Origin: Prevotella sp.
Lineage (GTDB): Bacteria > Bacteroidota > Bacteroidia > Bacteroidales > Bacteroidaceae
Reading direction: 5' to 3'
Assembly: GCA_017548275.1 (NCBI GenBank)
Contig: JAFZAH010000056.1
Span: forward strand, 1-33,082
DNA: 33,082 nucleotides
Positions 15,746-23,240 of this stretch are shown here, one piece after another. Every line of letters starts with the position of its first letter. The first letter of the stretch is position 1. The notes under the pieces were generated by a model. That model was not told where the DNA came from and did not search any database. It saw only the letters and a program-made list of their open reading frames with translations. The position numbers and the translations under genes were made by a program.

Positions 15746-16606
15746 ATGAGACAACTAAAGATCACGAAATCCACCACCAATCGAGAGACCGCATCACTCG
15801 ATAAATATCTGCGCGAGATAGGTCATGAACCCTTGATCAGCATAGAGGAAGAAGTGGAGTTGGCTCAGCGCATTCATAAAGGTGACCGCGAGGCACTGGA
15901 GAAATTGACACGCGCTAATCTGCGATTTGTCGTTTCAGTGGCCAAACAATACCAAAATCAAGGTCTGAGTCTTCCCGACCTTATTAACGAGGGAAACTTA
16001 GGTTTAATCCGTGCGGCAGAGAAATTTGACGAGACCCGCGGTTTCAAATTCATCTCCTATGCGGTGTGGTGGATTCGGCAAAGCATCTTGCAAGCCATTG
16101 CGGAACAAAGCCGTCTGGTCCGTGTGCCGTTGAATCAAGTGGGGTTGCAGGGTATCATCAACCGTGAGTTGAACAAATTTGAGCAGTTGCATGAGCGCCG
16201 TCCGAGCATTGACGAGATAGCCGACCGTGTAGATGTGCCTCAAGAGAAGATAGAAGAAGCGATGAAAGGCTCTACACGCCATGTGTCAGTAGATGCCCCT
16301 TTCGCCGACGATGAGGAGAACAGCCTGCTGGATATACTGCCTGACACAGATGCTCCAAGCGCTGATAAAGGATTGGTTGACGAGTCTCTCCGCAAGGAGA
16401 TATCCCATGCGCTCCAGATGTTGAGTGAACGCGAGCGCCATGTCATTGAGGCGTTTTTCGGCATCAACCAACCCGAGATGACCTTGGAAGAGATTGGTGA
16501 GAAATATGACTTATCTCGCGAGCGTGTACGGCAAATCAAAGAGAAAGCCATCCGCCGTCTTCGCCATAACACAAAAAATAAGATGTTGAAGACCTATTTA
16601 GGTTGA
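15746..16606 (+). CDS. rpoD: Primary sigma factor RpoD/SigA (short Bacteroidetes form)
   Basis: This 286-residue housekeeping sigma-70 factor lacks the long region 1.1 and NCR of proteobacterial RpoD, as is usual in Bacteroidetes. Region 1.2 contains [27 protein letters not shown]. Region 2 contains [37 protein letters not shown] and the melting/-10 segment [15 protein letters not shown]. Region 3 follows (VRVPLNQVG onward), and region 4 ends with the helix-turn-helix [28 protein letters not shown]. It would direct polymerase to the TAnnTTTG promoters seen across this window. Only 13 bases without a hairpin separate it from the next gene, so read-through into the downstream cassette is expected. 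Confidence 0.96.
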   Translation: MRQLKITKSTTNRETASLDKYLREIGHEPLISIEEEVELAQRIHKGDREALEKLTRANLRFVVSVAKQYQNQGLSLPDLINEGNLGLIRAAEKFDETRGFKFISYAVWWIRQSILQAIAEQSRLVRVPLNQVGLQGIINRELNKFEQLHERRPSIDEIADRVDVPQEKIEEAMKGSTRHVSVDAPFADDEENSLLDILPDTDAPSADKGLVDESLRKEISHALQMLSERERHVIEAFFGINQPEMTLEEIGEKYDLSRERVRQIKEKAIRRLRHNTKNKMLKTYLG

Positions 16607-16619
16607 TTTTTATTATTAT

Positions 16620-17213
16620 ATGAGATTAATACGAACGATTATCTGCGTTATCGCGCTTTTATTCCTTATTAACGGCCAGTCACAAGCCAAGAGCGTCTGT
16701 AAGCCCAAGGTTTACCTTTTTGGCGTATCCATATCTTTTAACGACTCGACCGTTTATTTTACAGACGTTCAACAATTAGAGAATGCGTGGGTCATCAATA
16801 AATCAAAAATGCTGGAAGGCCGCAACGTATATGCCAACCAATTGAAGTCCTACTTTTCTGATTTGGGCGAGAAAGACCGCACTTGCGTGGTTTACTACGC
16901 ATTCTCTGAAAAAGACATCCAGAAGAAATTGGCGAAAGTACGCAAGCGTTTCACCAATCCCAAGAAACGTAAGTACGAGCATTACGAAATAAAGACCGTT
17001 GCGAGAGACTTGTTTGTTTTTCAACAGGTAACCCATCAAGATGACGAGGATGAGCCTACATTGAGTAAGGAAGAGCGTAAAGCCGCTGAGAAAGCAGCCA
17101 AGCAAGCACTCAAAGACAAGCGTAAGGCCGAGGCACAAGCCGCACGAGACAAGCGTAAAGGTGCGATGCCTCCCCCGTCAAACGGACAGAGACCCCCAAG
17201 ACCCGAGAATTAA
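16620..17213 (+). CDS. Exported Lys-rich hypothetical protein
   Basis: This is a 197-residue protein I cannot assign to a named family. It has a clear signal peptide (MRLIRTIICVIALLFLINGQSQA, cleavage after QSQA near residue 23). A globular section (about 24-140) begins CKPKVYLFGVSISFNDSTVYFTDVQQL and includes two further Cys-containing or aromatic stretches. A charged tail rich in Lys, Ala and Glu (about 145-185) is probably a long helix, and the C terminus is Pro-rich (MPPPSNGQRPPRPEN). It begins 13 bases after rpoD and ends 5 bases before the HPr-kinase-like gene, so it belongs to one operon with them. Possible roles include a structural or periplasmic partner; no function is evident. Confidence 0.8.
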   Translation: MRLIRTIICVIALLFLINGQSQAKSVCKPKVYLFGVSISFNDSTVYFTDVQQLENAWVINKSKMLEGRNVYANQLKSYFSDLGEKDRTCVVYYAFSEKDIQKKLAKVRKRFTNPKKRKYEHYEIKTVARDLFVFQQVTHQDDEDEPTLSKEERKAAEKAAKQALKDKRKAEAQAARDKRKGAMPPPSNGQRPPRPEN

Positions 17214-17218
17214 GAAGG

Positions 17219-18112
17219 ATGAGCGAGATTAACCATTTTTCTATTGCTGACCTGGGGGTAGATATCATATTTCAAGATACCCGTATCAACCAGATGAGCC
17301 TGATTCCCTCGTATGAGCCATTCCGCATCAATGAAGTCAAGGAACCGGCTTTCATCCGGCTGACCGTCGATGACACGTTGAAACCTGTTAAGAAAGAGTT
17401 GCGCGAACGTATCCGCGACTTCGACACGGGTAACGGTATCACTGTTGTTGACGAAACCCCCGAAGGCTACCAGTTTATCATCCGCGACATCCGTGGTTAC
17501 GATTGCTGTATGTTGCAGTCGAATCATGATTTCACTGATTGTCATTGTGCCTTGAACGGCAATATGGACATGCGGCGTTTCGGTTTGAACAACGCCCTGA
17601 TGTTGGTTTATTCCTTTGCTTCATCACGTAAGGATACGCTTTTGGTGCATGCTTCATTGGTGAGGAAAGGCGATTACGGTTATGCTTTTATCGCCAAGAG
17701 CGGCACAGGCAAATCCACCCAGGTAAGCATGTGGCTCCGCTATATAGAAGGTTGTGACCTGATGAACGACGACAACCCCATCATCCGTATCATTGACGGC
17801 AAGCCGTATATCTATGGCAGTCCGTGGAGCGGCAAGACCCCTTGTTACCGCAAAGTGAAGGCAAAATTGGGTGCCGTGACACGCATTGACCGTGCGCCAA
17901 CCAACAGCATTGACAAGTTGCCGCCTATTGAAGCGTTCGCGTCATTTCTCCCAGCCTGTTCGTCGATGAAATGGGACAAGGAGATATTCGGTCATGTGTG
18001 CGACACGGTTACAAAAGTAGTCGAGACGACCGGCATCTATACCCTTCACTGCCTGCCCAACCGGGAAGCCGCCGAGGTATGCCATGCCGCCATCGCCATC
18101 AAGGACGAATAA
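17219..18112 (+). CDS. HPr-kinase-like P-loop protein of a RiPP-type cassette
   Basis: This 297-residue protein has no N-terminal HPr kinase domain. Its central part matches the HprK catalytic fold: LLVHASLVRKGDYGYAFIAK leads into a P-loop AKSGTGKST (159-167), followed by the acidic pair in LMNDDNPIIR (182-190) and the glycine/lysine loop YGSPWSGKTPC (199-209). Homologues of this architecture occur in lasso-peptide and other RiPP clusters, where some phosphorylate the precursor, and in orphan Bacteroidetes cassettes often labelled PEPCK-like or HPr kinase. It lies 5 bases after the exported protein, followed by an S26-type protein and a PqqD-like protein. No HPr (PtsH) is visible nearby, which argues against a classical role in carbon catabolite control. 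Substrate unknown. Confidence 0.8.
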   Translation: MSEINHFSIADLGVDIIFQDTRINQMSLIPSYEPFRINEVKEPAFIRLTVDDTLKPVKKELRERIRDFDTGNGITVVDETPEGYQFIIRDIRGYDCCMLQSNHDFTDCHCALNGNMDMRRFGLNNALMLVYSFASSRKDTLLVHASLVRKGDYGYAFIAKSGTGKSTQVSMWLRYIEGCDLMNDDNPIIRIIDGKPYIYGSPWSGKTPCYRKVKAKLGAVTRIDRAPTNSIDKLPPIEAFASFLPACSSMKWDKEIFGHVCDTVTKVVETTGIYTLHCLPNREAAEVCHAAIAIKDE

Positions 18113-18138
18113 GACCAATTCAAAAACAAATCAGGGTC

Positions 18139-18645
18139 ATGCACATCGGACGAAAGAGAAAGCAGCAACGACAGGAACCGGAGACGAAAAAACTGTTTCC
18201 GAATGCCGTATTATTGCCTCTCGTAGTAGAATTGTTGGAGAAAGGGAAGACTGTGACACTCAACCTGCGTGGATACAGTATGCGTCCTTTTCTGGAAAAT
18301 GACCGCGACAAAGCATTACTGAAGAAAGCAGAGAACCCGAAGGTGGGTGATCCCGTCTTGGCAGAAATCTCCCCTAAACATTTTGTTCTGCACCGCATCA
18401 TTGCTATTGACGGCGAGGCGGTGACACTTCGCGGTGACGGCAATCTTTGGGAAGAGCACTGTCAGTTGTCGGACGTGAAAGGAGCAGTCATCGGTTTTTA
18501 CCGAAAGGGACGCGACAAACTTGACCGTACAGACGGTAAGAAATGGAGGATTTACTCTTGGTTTTGGACCCGCCTCTACCCTATCCGCCGCTATCTGCTG
18601 GCGTTTTACCGTCGTATCTGGCTGAAATTATTTAAACCCATATAA
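18139..18645 (+). CDS. S24/S26-type peptidase-like protein with Ser/His pair
   Basis: This 168-residue protein has the LexA/signal-peptidase fold. Nucleophile Ser47 lies in LRGYSMRPFL and a pairing His85 in HFVLHRIIAIDG, so it resembles the Ser/His dyad of SipW/ER-type signal peptidases rather than the Ser/Lys dyad of bacterial type I enzymes. LRGDGN (about 97-102) is the third family box. There is no N-terminal membrane anchor. Instead the C terminus is aromatic and basic (WFWTRLYPIRRYLLAFYRRIWLKLF), suitable for membrane association. The frame is open far upstream within the kinase gene, but those residues are out-of-frame artefacts; ATG at 18139 starts 26 bases after the kinase stop. It ends 2 bases before the PqqD-like gene. 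It may cleave a leader peptide or another partner. Confidence 0.8.
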   Translation: MHIGRKRKQQRQEPETKKLFPNAVLLPLVVELLEKGKTVTLNLRGYSMRPFLENDRDKALLKKAENPKVGDPVLAEISPKHFVLHRIIAIDGEAVTLRGDGNLWEEHCQLSDVKGAVIGFYRKGRDKLDRTDGKKWRIYSWFWTRLYPIRRYLLAFYRRIWLKLFKPI

Positions 18646-18647
18646 AA

Positions 18648-18920
18648 ATGAGAGCAAAAAAAGGATTTACCCTGCGCACTGTTGTAGGAGAGAACATCAT
18701 CGTACCTGAAGGAAAAGAAAATATCGATGTGACCAACATCGTCAGCATGAACGAGAGTGCTGCCCTGCTGTGGCAGTCTATCGTTGACAAAGAGTCATTC
18801 ACGGCAGAGGATTTGGCTCAAATACTGACCGATAATTACGAAGTAGATGAGGACACCGCCCTCACTGACGCGACAGCCATCGCAGCAAAATGGATTGAGA
18901 CGGGTATTGCGGAAGAATAA
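18648..18920 (+). CDS. PqqD-like protein (RiPP recognition element fold)
   Basis: This is a 90-residue protein of PqqD size and pattern: N-terminal strands (GFTLRTVVGENIIVPEG), the characteristic VSMNESAALLWQSI helix start (about 36-49), then FTAEDLAQILTDNYEVDEDTALTDATAIAAKWIETGI, matching the winged-helix portion of PqqD proteins. In RiPP pathways this fold binds the precursor leader and presents it to the maturase. It is the last gene of the rpoD-exported protein-kinase-S26 series, 2 bases after the S26 gene, and is followed by a 19-bp hairpin. No radical SAM enzyme, cyclase or ABC exporter is nearby. PqqD family membership is likely; leader binding is inferred. Confidence 0.85.
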   Translation: MRAKKGFTLRTVVGENIIVPEGKENIDVTNIVSMNESAALLWQSIVDKESFTAEDLAQILTDNYEVDEDTALTDATAIAAKWIETGIAEE

Positions 18921-18950
18921 CACCTTAACGCACTGAGAATCATCACTAAG

Positions 18951-18991
18951 CAATCAGAGGAAAGAAGGCTTTGCCTTCTTTCCTCTGATTG
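18951..18991. terminator. 19-bp bidirectional terminator hairpin
   Basis: A perfect 19-base inverted repeat (18951-18969 with 18973-18991) with a TTT loop lies between the convergent PqqD-like gene and gldE. T tails are short on both sides (TATTA on plus, CTTAG on minus), but stem length and position make it the common end of both operons. Confidence 0.85.
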
Positions 18992-19021
18992 TATTACAGA
19001 AATTCCACCAAAGCCTGAAAA

Positions 19022-20356
19022 TCAGCCATTGTCATTAGCGACAGATTTGATGACGACCTTAATGCGGGAGATACGTCGTTCTTCGATGGCAAGCACCTCA
19101 AAAAGATAGTTTTTGTAGATGATTTGCTCATGAACAGCGGGAAATTCGCCTTTGAGTTCGAGCAAGAGCCCTGCCAACGTGTCGGCATCGCCTTCGACAT
19201 CGGCAAACTCCTCGTCATCGATGTCAAGGATTCTGATGAGGTCGCTCAGAAGAGTTTTACCCTCAAACACATAGGTGTTCTGGTTCAGACGGGTGTAGGT
19301 TTTCTCCTCCTCGTCGTATTCATCATTGATTTCACCAACGATTTCCTCAAGGATATCTTCCAAAGTAATCAGTCCAGACGTACCGCCGAACTCATCGACC
19401 ACGATGGCGATGTGAACCTTGTTCTCCTGGAAATCGCGGAGCAAATCATCGATTTTCTTTGTCTCGGGCACGAAATATGGAGGGCGTATAAGACTCTGCC
19501 AACGGAAAGCGGCCGATTTGCCCAGATGCGGCAAAAGGTCTTTGATATAGAGAATACCTCTGATATTATCGGTATTATCCTGATAAACAGGTATGCGGCT
19601 GTAATTGTTTTCGACCACGCATTTCAGCACATCCGTGAAACTGCTTCTGATGTCAAGATCGACAATATCCTGCCGGGATGTCATCACCTCCTTAGCAGTC
19701 TCGTCTCCGAAACGTATGATGCCTTGCAACATACTTTCCTCGTCGCGTATGTCATCTTTGTCGGTCAGTTCCAACGCCTGTTCCAAATCATCGACACTTA
19801 GAATGTGATTCTCTTTTTGTACCACCTTTTCCGCAAGCACGCCACTGCGCAGTAACACCCACTCCACCGGCCAAAAGATGCGACGGAAAAACATAATACT
19901 GCCCGCTACCCTTCTGCAATACTTCAGCGAATACTGACGTCCATAGACTTTCGGCATGATTTCACCGAACAACAACAAGAGAAACGTAAGTAAGACAGTG
20001 ATGCATATAAACTCCAGCACTTTGGCATTTCCAAAATCAATGGTGTGGAGGAAAACGTAATTGCAGAGCATGATGATGGTGACGTTGACCAGATTGTTAG
20101 TGATAAGAATTGTGGCCAGCGTCCGCTCGCTGTCGTCACGCAGGATTTGGATTTTCCGGTCCGCCTCGTTTTTCTCGGGATTGAGTTCATTCATGTCTGA
20201 TGGTGAAAGGCTGAAGAAAGCGATTTCCGACCCTGAAGCGAAGCCAGAGAGTAAAAGCAGCAAAGCAGCCAGAACGGCTGCTATACATACACCCATCGTA
20301 GGTGCCATAAAATGCACCTGTGAGAGTGTTTCAGATATGATGGATGTGTCCAACAT
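19022..20356 (-). CDS. gldE: GldE-like CBS-domain / CorC-HlyC membrane protein
   Basis: This 444-residue protein has an N-terminal DUF21/CNNM membrane domain with hydrophobic segments near 20-40 (ending SGFASGSEIAFFSL), 83-103 and 115-135 (ending LFGEIMPKVYGRQYS). A CBS pair follows (about 200-320, with FVPETKKIDDLLRDFQENKVHIAIVVDEFGGTSGLITLEDILEEIVGEI). The C-terminal CorC_HlyC domain is acidic. In Flavobacterium and Bacteroidales this architecture next to ssb is called GldE; the wider family is linked to Mg/Co efflux. It starts 29 bases after ssb. No other gliding genes are in the window, so a transport or general envelope role is more likely than motility. Confidence 0.88.
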   Translation of the reverse strand: MLDTSIISETLSQVHFMAPTMGVCIAAVLAALLLLLSGFASGSEIAFFSLSPSDMNELNPEKNEADRKIQILRDDSERTLATILITNNLVNVTIIMLCNYVFLHTIDFGNAKVLEFICITVLLTFLLLLFGEIMPKVYGRQYSLKYCRRVAGSIMFFRRIFWPVEWVLLRSGVLAEKVVQKENHILSVDDLEQALELTDKDDIRDEESMLQGIIRFGDETAKEVMTSRQDIVDLDIRSSFTDVLKCVVENNYSRIPVYQDNTDNIRGILYIKDLLPHLGKSAAFRWQSLIRPPYFVPETKKIDDLLRDFQENKVHIAIVVDEFGGTSGLITLEDILEEIVGEINDEYDEEEKTYTRLNQNTYVFEGKTLLSDLIRILDIDDEEFADVEGDADTLAGLLLELKGEFPAVHEQIIYKNYLFEVLAIEERRISRIKVVIKSVANDNG

Positions 20357-20385
20357 TAGTAATCAATCCTCAGCCAAGGTTCCAT

Positions 20386-20811
20386 TCAGAATGGAACACT
20401 TCCCATGTCCACTTGCTGCTCAGCAGCATCAGCAACCTGAGGATTCTCGGGCGTCAACGGTTTGTTATCAGTTGCAGCAGCGGGCTTGGGTGACAGCATT
20501 TCCATGTTTTCACCATAAATCTCGGTAATATAACGACGCACGCCGTTTTTATCGTCATAAGAACGTGTACGGATTTGACCCTCTATATAGAGTTTGTCAC
20601 CTTTGTGCACATATTTCTCTGCCACCTTAGCCAAGCCTCTGAAAAGCACGACATTGTGCCATTCTGTACGGTCGGGAACTTGCGTGCCATTAGGCAGCGT
20701 GTAACCACGCTCAGTGGTAGCAAGTGTAAAGGACGCCACCGCCTGATCCGCATCGTAATACTTCACTTCGGGGTCACGTCCTACGTTTCCAATCAACATT
20801 GCTTTGTTCAT
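20386..20811 (-). CDS. ssb: Single-stranded DNA-binding protein
   Basis: This 141-residue SSB has an OB-fold at residues 1-105: MNKAMLIGNVGRDPEVKYY, ASFTLATTERGY, TEWHNVVLFRGLAKVAEKYVHKGDKLYIEGQIRTRSY, YITEIYGENMEML. An Ala/Pro-rich linker follows. It binds ssDNA as a tetramer and recruits repair and replication proteins through its C-terminal tip. The tip here is DMGSVPF: the final Pro-Phe is kept but the usual run of acidic residues is reduced to one Asp. It lies between a conserved hypothetical gene (25 bases upstream) and gldE, matching the ssb-gldE order known from Bacteroidetes, though mutY is absent. Confidence 0.95.
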   Translation of the reverse strand: MNKAMLIGNVGRDPEVKYYDADQAVASFTLATTERGYTLPNGTQVPDRTEWHNVVLFRGLAKVAEKYVHKGDKLYIEGQIRTRSYDDKNGVRRYITEIYGENMEMLSPKPAAATDNKPLTPENPQVADAAEQQVDMGSVPF

Positions 20812-20836
20812 AGCATCCTCCTATTCTTTAATATGA

Positions 20837-21376
20837 TTATTTCCACATGCCGAGATAGCGGAACTTGAAGTTCTTACCTTTGGCAGACGGGAACTGACTG
20901 CGGCTGTCAACACGTGTTCTCAGATAATCCACGATGCGGTTGTAGCAATCCTGTCCTGAATACGCCTTGCAATGCGCCACATAATGGGTGTCGCGGTACT
21001 CGTGCTTGCCAGTCGAAGGGATAAGCACCACGCGCTTGAAATCAAGTGCACCCTCGTACCATCCCGGCTTTTCTTCGTTGAGACGAGCCAAGAGAGGCGG
21101 TGCATCCTTTCTAACCTCATTATTATTGCTGCGAAGCGCTTTTTTCTGTTTGAAATCCGACATGTTGGCCGCTTCTGTTTTTATCACAATGAAATAGACT
21201 CTCGGGCGCACTTTATACCGTTTGGGATAGAGCACGTCGCTGTCAGCATATTCACGGATATCGGCCTCGAGGTCGGGCGACATTTCTATTTCTGGGATGG
21301 TAGAGAGAAAATCAATAGCCTCATCGGGACTATACACCAAAGTCTCTCTGTCAAAATATCTAAGATATAAATTCAT
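20837..21376 (-). CDS. Conserved hypothetical protein upstream of ssb
   Basis: This is a 179-residue protein without signal peptide or membrane segment; I recognise no named family. It starts MNLYLRYFDRETLVYSPDEAI, followed by a charged middle (SDFKQKKALRSNNNEVRKDAPPLLARLNEEKPGWYEGALDFKRVVLIPS) and an aromatic, basic C terminus ending RYLGMWK. The frame is open for 17 more codons upstream, but these run into the tRNA-Gly spacer; ATG at 21376 is preferred. It is the first gene of a tight series with ssb (25 bases) and gldE. No TAnnTTTG box lies in the 43 bases separating it from tRNA-Gly on the same strand, so transcripts may enter from the tRNA cluster. Confidence 0.78.
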   Translation of the reverse strand: MNLYLRYFDRETLVYSPDEAIDFLSTIPEIEMSPDLEADIREYADSDVLYPKRYKVRPRVYFIVIKTEAANMSDFKQKKALRSNNNEVRKDAPPLLARLNEEKPGWYEGALDFKRVVLIPSTGKHEYRDTHYVAHCKAYSGQDCYNRIVDYLRTRVDSRSQFPSAKGKNFKFRYLGMWK

Positions 21377-21419
21377 CGAAAATAATGTGTGAAAATGTTT
21401 TTCTTTTATCCTAAAAAAG

Positions 21420-21492
<73 letters not shown>

Positions 21493-21533
21493 ATCATGTT
21501 TACAAACAAAAACGTGTTTGTCAAAAATATCTT

Positions 21534-21620
21534 TGGTGAAGAGGAGGAGACTCGAACTCCCACGTCACAATTGACACTACCCCCTCAAAGTAGCGCGTCT
21601 ACCAATTCCGCCACCTCTCC
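21534..21620 (-). tRNA. tRNA-Leu (anticodon GAG), CCA encoded
   Basis: On the minus strand it starts GGAGAGGTGGCGGAATTGG, a typical type II tRNA-Leu with a long variable arm. The anticodon arm is CTACT-TTGAGGG-GGTAG, giving GAG. The 3' acceptor strand CCTCTTC pairs with GGAGAGG and is followed by A and then an encoded CCA (plus-strand TGG at 21534-21536), unlike the other tRNAs in this window. Confidence 0.95.
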
Positions 21621-21629
21621 ATCAAAAAG

Positions 21630-21766
21630 CATTCTGAATAAAACGCAGTGCCCAGAACAGGACTCGAACCTGCACGCCTCGCGGCACACGCACCTGAAAC
21701 GTGCGCGTCTACCAATTCCGCCACCTGGGCAAATAGGTAACCTTAAATAGGATTTTATTCAGAATG
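21630..21766. repeat. Perfect 14-base inverted repeat enclosing tRNA-Leu(CAG)
   Basis: CATTCTGAATAAAA at 21630-21643 and its exact complement TTTTATTCAGAATG at 21753-21766 flank the tRNA-Leu gene, leaving 5 and 22 bases of spacer. In the minus-strand transcript the arms can pair into a stem that closes a loop containing the whole tRNA, similar in plan to rRNA processing stems. No target-site duplication or transposase is present. Confidence 0.8.
21649..21730 (-). tRNA. tRNA-Leu (anticodon CAG)
   Basis: On the minus strand it starts GCCCAGGTGGCGGAATTGG. The acceptor stem GCCCAGG pairs with TCTGGGC (one G:T). The anticodon arm CACGT-TTCAGGT-GCGTG gives CAG, a long variable arm follows (TGCCGCGAGGCGT), and the T arm is CAGGTTCGAGTCCTG. 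The discriminator is A and CCA is not encoded. It is flanked by the 14-base inverted repeat. Confidence 0.95.
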
Positions 21767-21768
21767 TG

Positions 21769-21841
<73 letters not shown>

Positions 21842-21883
21842 ATAAAACGCTCTTTCGGGCGTGCATTTCTCCAAATGCGGTTG

Positions 21884-21914
21884 CAAAGGTAATCATATTT
21901 TTTGAACCGACAAA
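21884..21914 (-). promoter_or_regulatory. Promoter of the tRNA cluster
   Basis: On the minus strand, TTTG (21911-21914), then 19 bases, then TACCTTTG (21884-21891): a full -33/-7 match. The predicted start is about 21877, giving a leader of about 35 bases before the first tRNA-Gly. Confidence 0.8.
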
Positions 21915-21976
21915 CTTTTTGTGCCATTTTTTTGAAAAAACTTTTCACAAGCAAACCCAAACAAACAGCGCATAAA

Positions 21977-23110
21977 TCAGTCCATCCGATTCAAATAATC
22001 TTCATAAGAGAATGCGCGTAGCATATCAATCTGTCCGTCAAGCCGGCGTATTGCAATTGAAGGATGTGTGATACCGTTGAACATGTTTGTCTTGACCGTA
22101 GTATAATGTATCATATCTTCGAATATGATTTCATCGCCAGCCTTCAGTGGACCAGGGAATCGCCAATAACCCATAAAATCGCCTGATAGACAACTGTTGC
22201 CGCCCAGACGATATGTATTAGGGGTATCCATCGTATCTGTGATTTCCGCACCTGTCACTACCGGCATGTATGGCATCTCCAAACAGTCGGGCATATGACA
22301 TGTGAAACTGACATCAAGGATGGCCGTCTTTATGCCGTGGTCTTCCACGACATCCACCACATGGGCATGCAGGTTGCCCGTTTGCCAGGCGAATGCGCTG
22401 CCGGGCTCCATAATGACATGCAACCACGGGTATCGCTCATGGAATCCATTTAATAAATCCACCAGCAATTCTATATCATAATCCGCCCGCGTCATGAGAT
22501 GCCCTCCGCCGAAATTAATCCATTTGATTTGCGAGAACCAAGGCGAAAATTTCTCCTCTATATGCACGAGTGTGCGCTGAAACACGTCAGAACCGCTCTC
22601 ACAATGACAATGGCAATGGAAGCCGTCGATACCTTCGGGTAATTGGGCTGGCATTTTATCCACCCCTACTCCGAACCGAGTACCGGGTGCGCAGGGATTA
22701 TACAGTGCCGTCCCCACCTCGGAATACTCAGGGTTAACCCTCAGGCCGATACTAAGTGACGGATTCACCTGTTTAACCCTCTCGTAGAGGTGCTCGTATT
22801 GTGAGAGCGAATTGAATGTCAGATGAGAAGAGCAACTTGCTATAACATTCACCTCATCGTCAGTGTATGCAGGTGAATAGGTATGTGCAGGAGCGCCGAA
22901 CCGCTCGAAAGCCATCCTCGCTTCATACAGTGAACTCGCGGTCGTAGATTTGATGTACTCTTTGAAAATGGGGAAAGTCTTCCAAAGAGCGTAAGCCTTG
23001 AAAGCAAGGATCATCTCCACATCTGCCCGCTCGGCCACTTGGGTAATGAGTTGCAGATTGCGCCGCAGCGCTTTTTCATCCAATATATAAATAGGTGTCA
23101 TGTTATTCAT
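21977..23110 (-). CDS. nspC: Carboxynorspermidine/carboxyspermidine decarboxylase
   Basis: This 377-residue PLP enzyme of the alanine-racemase-fold decarboxylase group removes CO2 from carboxynorspermidine or carboxyspermidine, the last step of the alternative spermidine pathway. The PLP lysine is Lys38 in ILAFKAYALW. Other features are HLTFNSLSQYE, GLRVNPEYSEVG, GTRFGV, a His/Cys-rich DGFHCHCHCESG, INFGGGH, and MEPGSAFAWQTG (phosphate/PLP site). Toward the C terminus CLSGDFMGYW is characteristic of NspC rather than LysA. The start may be 23110 or the second ATG at 23101. The partner carboxyspermidine dehydrogenase is not in the window. It is divergent from the ThiE-like gene. Confidence 0.92.
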   Translation of the reverse strand: MNNMTPIYILDEKALRRNLQLITQVAERADVEMILAFKAYALWKTFPIFKEYIKSTTASSLYEARMAFERFGAPAHTYSPAYTDDEVNVIASCSSHLTFNSLSQYEHLYERVKQVNPSLSIGLRVNPEYSEVGTALYNPCAPGTRFGVGVDKMPAQLPEGIDGFHCHCHCESGSDVFQRTLVHIEEKFSPWFSQIKWINFGGGHLMTRADYDIELLVDLLNGFHERYPWLHVIMEPGSAFAWQTGNLHAHVVDVVEDHGIKTAILDVSFTCHMPDCLEMPYMPVVTGAEITDTMDTPNTYRLGGNSCLSGDFMGYWRFPGPLKAGDEIIFEDMIHYTTVKTNMFNGITHPSIAIRRLDGQIDMLRAFSYEDYLNRMD

Positions 23111-23138
23111 ATTGTAGTTGCTATAGAGATGTGATTTG

Positions 23139-23146
23139 CAAAAATA
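23139..23146 (-). promoter_or_regulatory. Predicted -7 element of nspC
   Basis: TATTTTTG on the minus strand matches TAnnTTTG and gives a leader of about 22 bases before the ATG at 23110. No clear -33 TTTG. Confidence 0.5.
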
Positions 23147-23185
23147 CTAAAAATGCGTAAAAACGAACTTTTTTCTACGGATAAA

Positions 23186-23217
23186 ATTGTCCGTCTAACA
23201 TATTTTTTCTACTTTTG
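23186..23217 (+). promoter_or_regulatory. Predicted promoter of the ThiE-like/prs operon
   Basis: ATTG (23186-23189) is 20 bases before TACTTTTG (23210-23217). The -7 match is full and the -33 has one mismatch. The start would be near 23224, 17 bases before the ATG. Confidence 0.65.
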
Positions 23218-23240
23218 CACAACAAAAGGTTTATCTAAGG

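Noticed and set aside
19124-19801. 225-codon open frame on the plus strand
   Set aside because: It lies wholly antisense to gldE, shows no protein family features, and gldE has clear membrane, CBS and CorC domains.
19022-20356. Evidence for gliding motility
   Set aside because: GldE-like proteins occur widely in non-gliding Bacteroidales; no other gliding or type IX secretion genes are in the window.
21630-21766. MITE or insertion sequence with terminal inverted repeats around tRNA-Leu
   Set aside because: No target-site duplication is seen next to the arms and the interior is just the tRNA gene, so a mobile element is not supported; the inverted repeat itself is kept as a finding.
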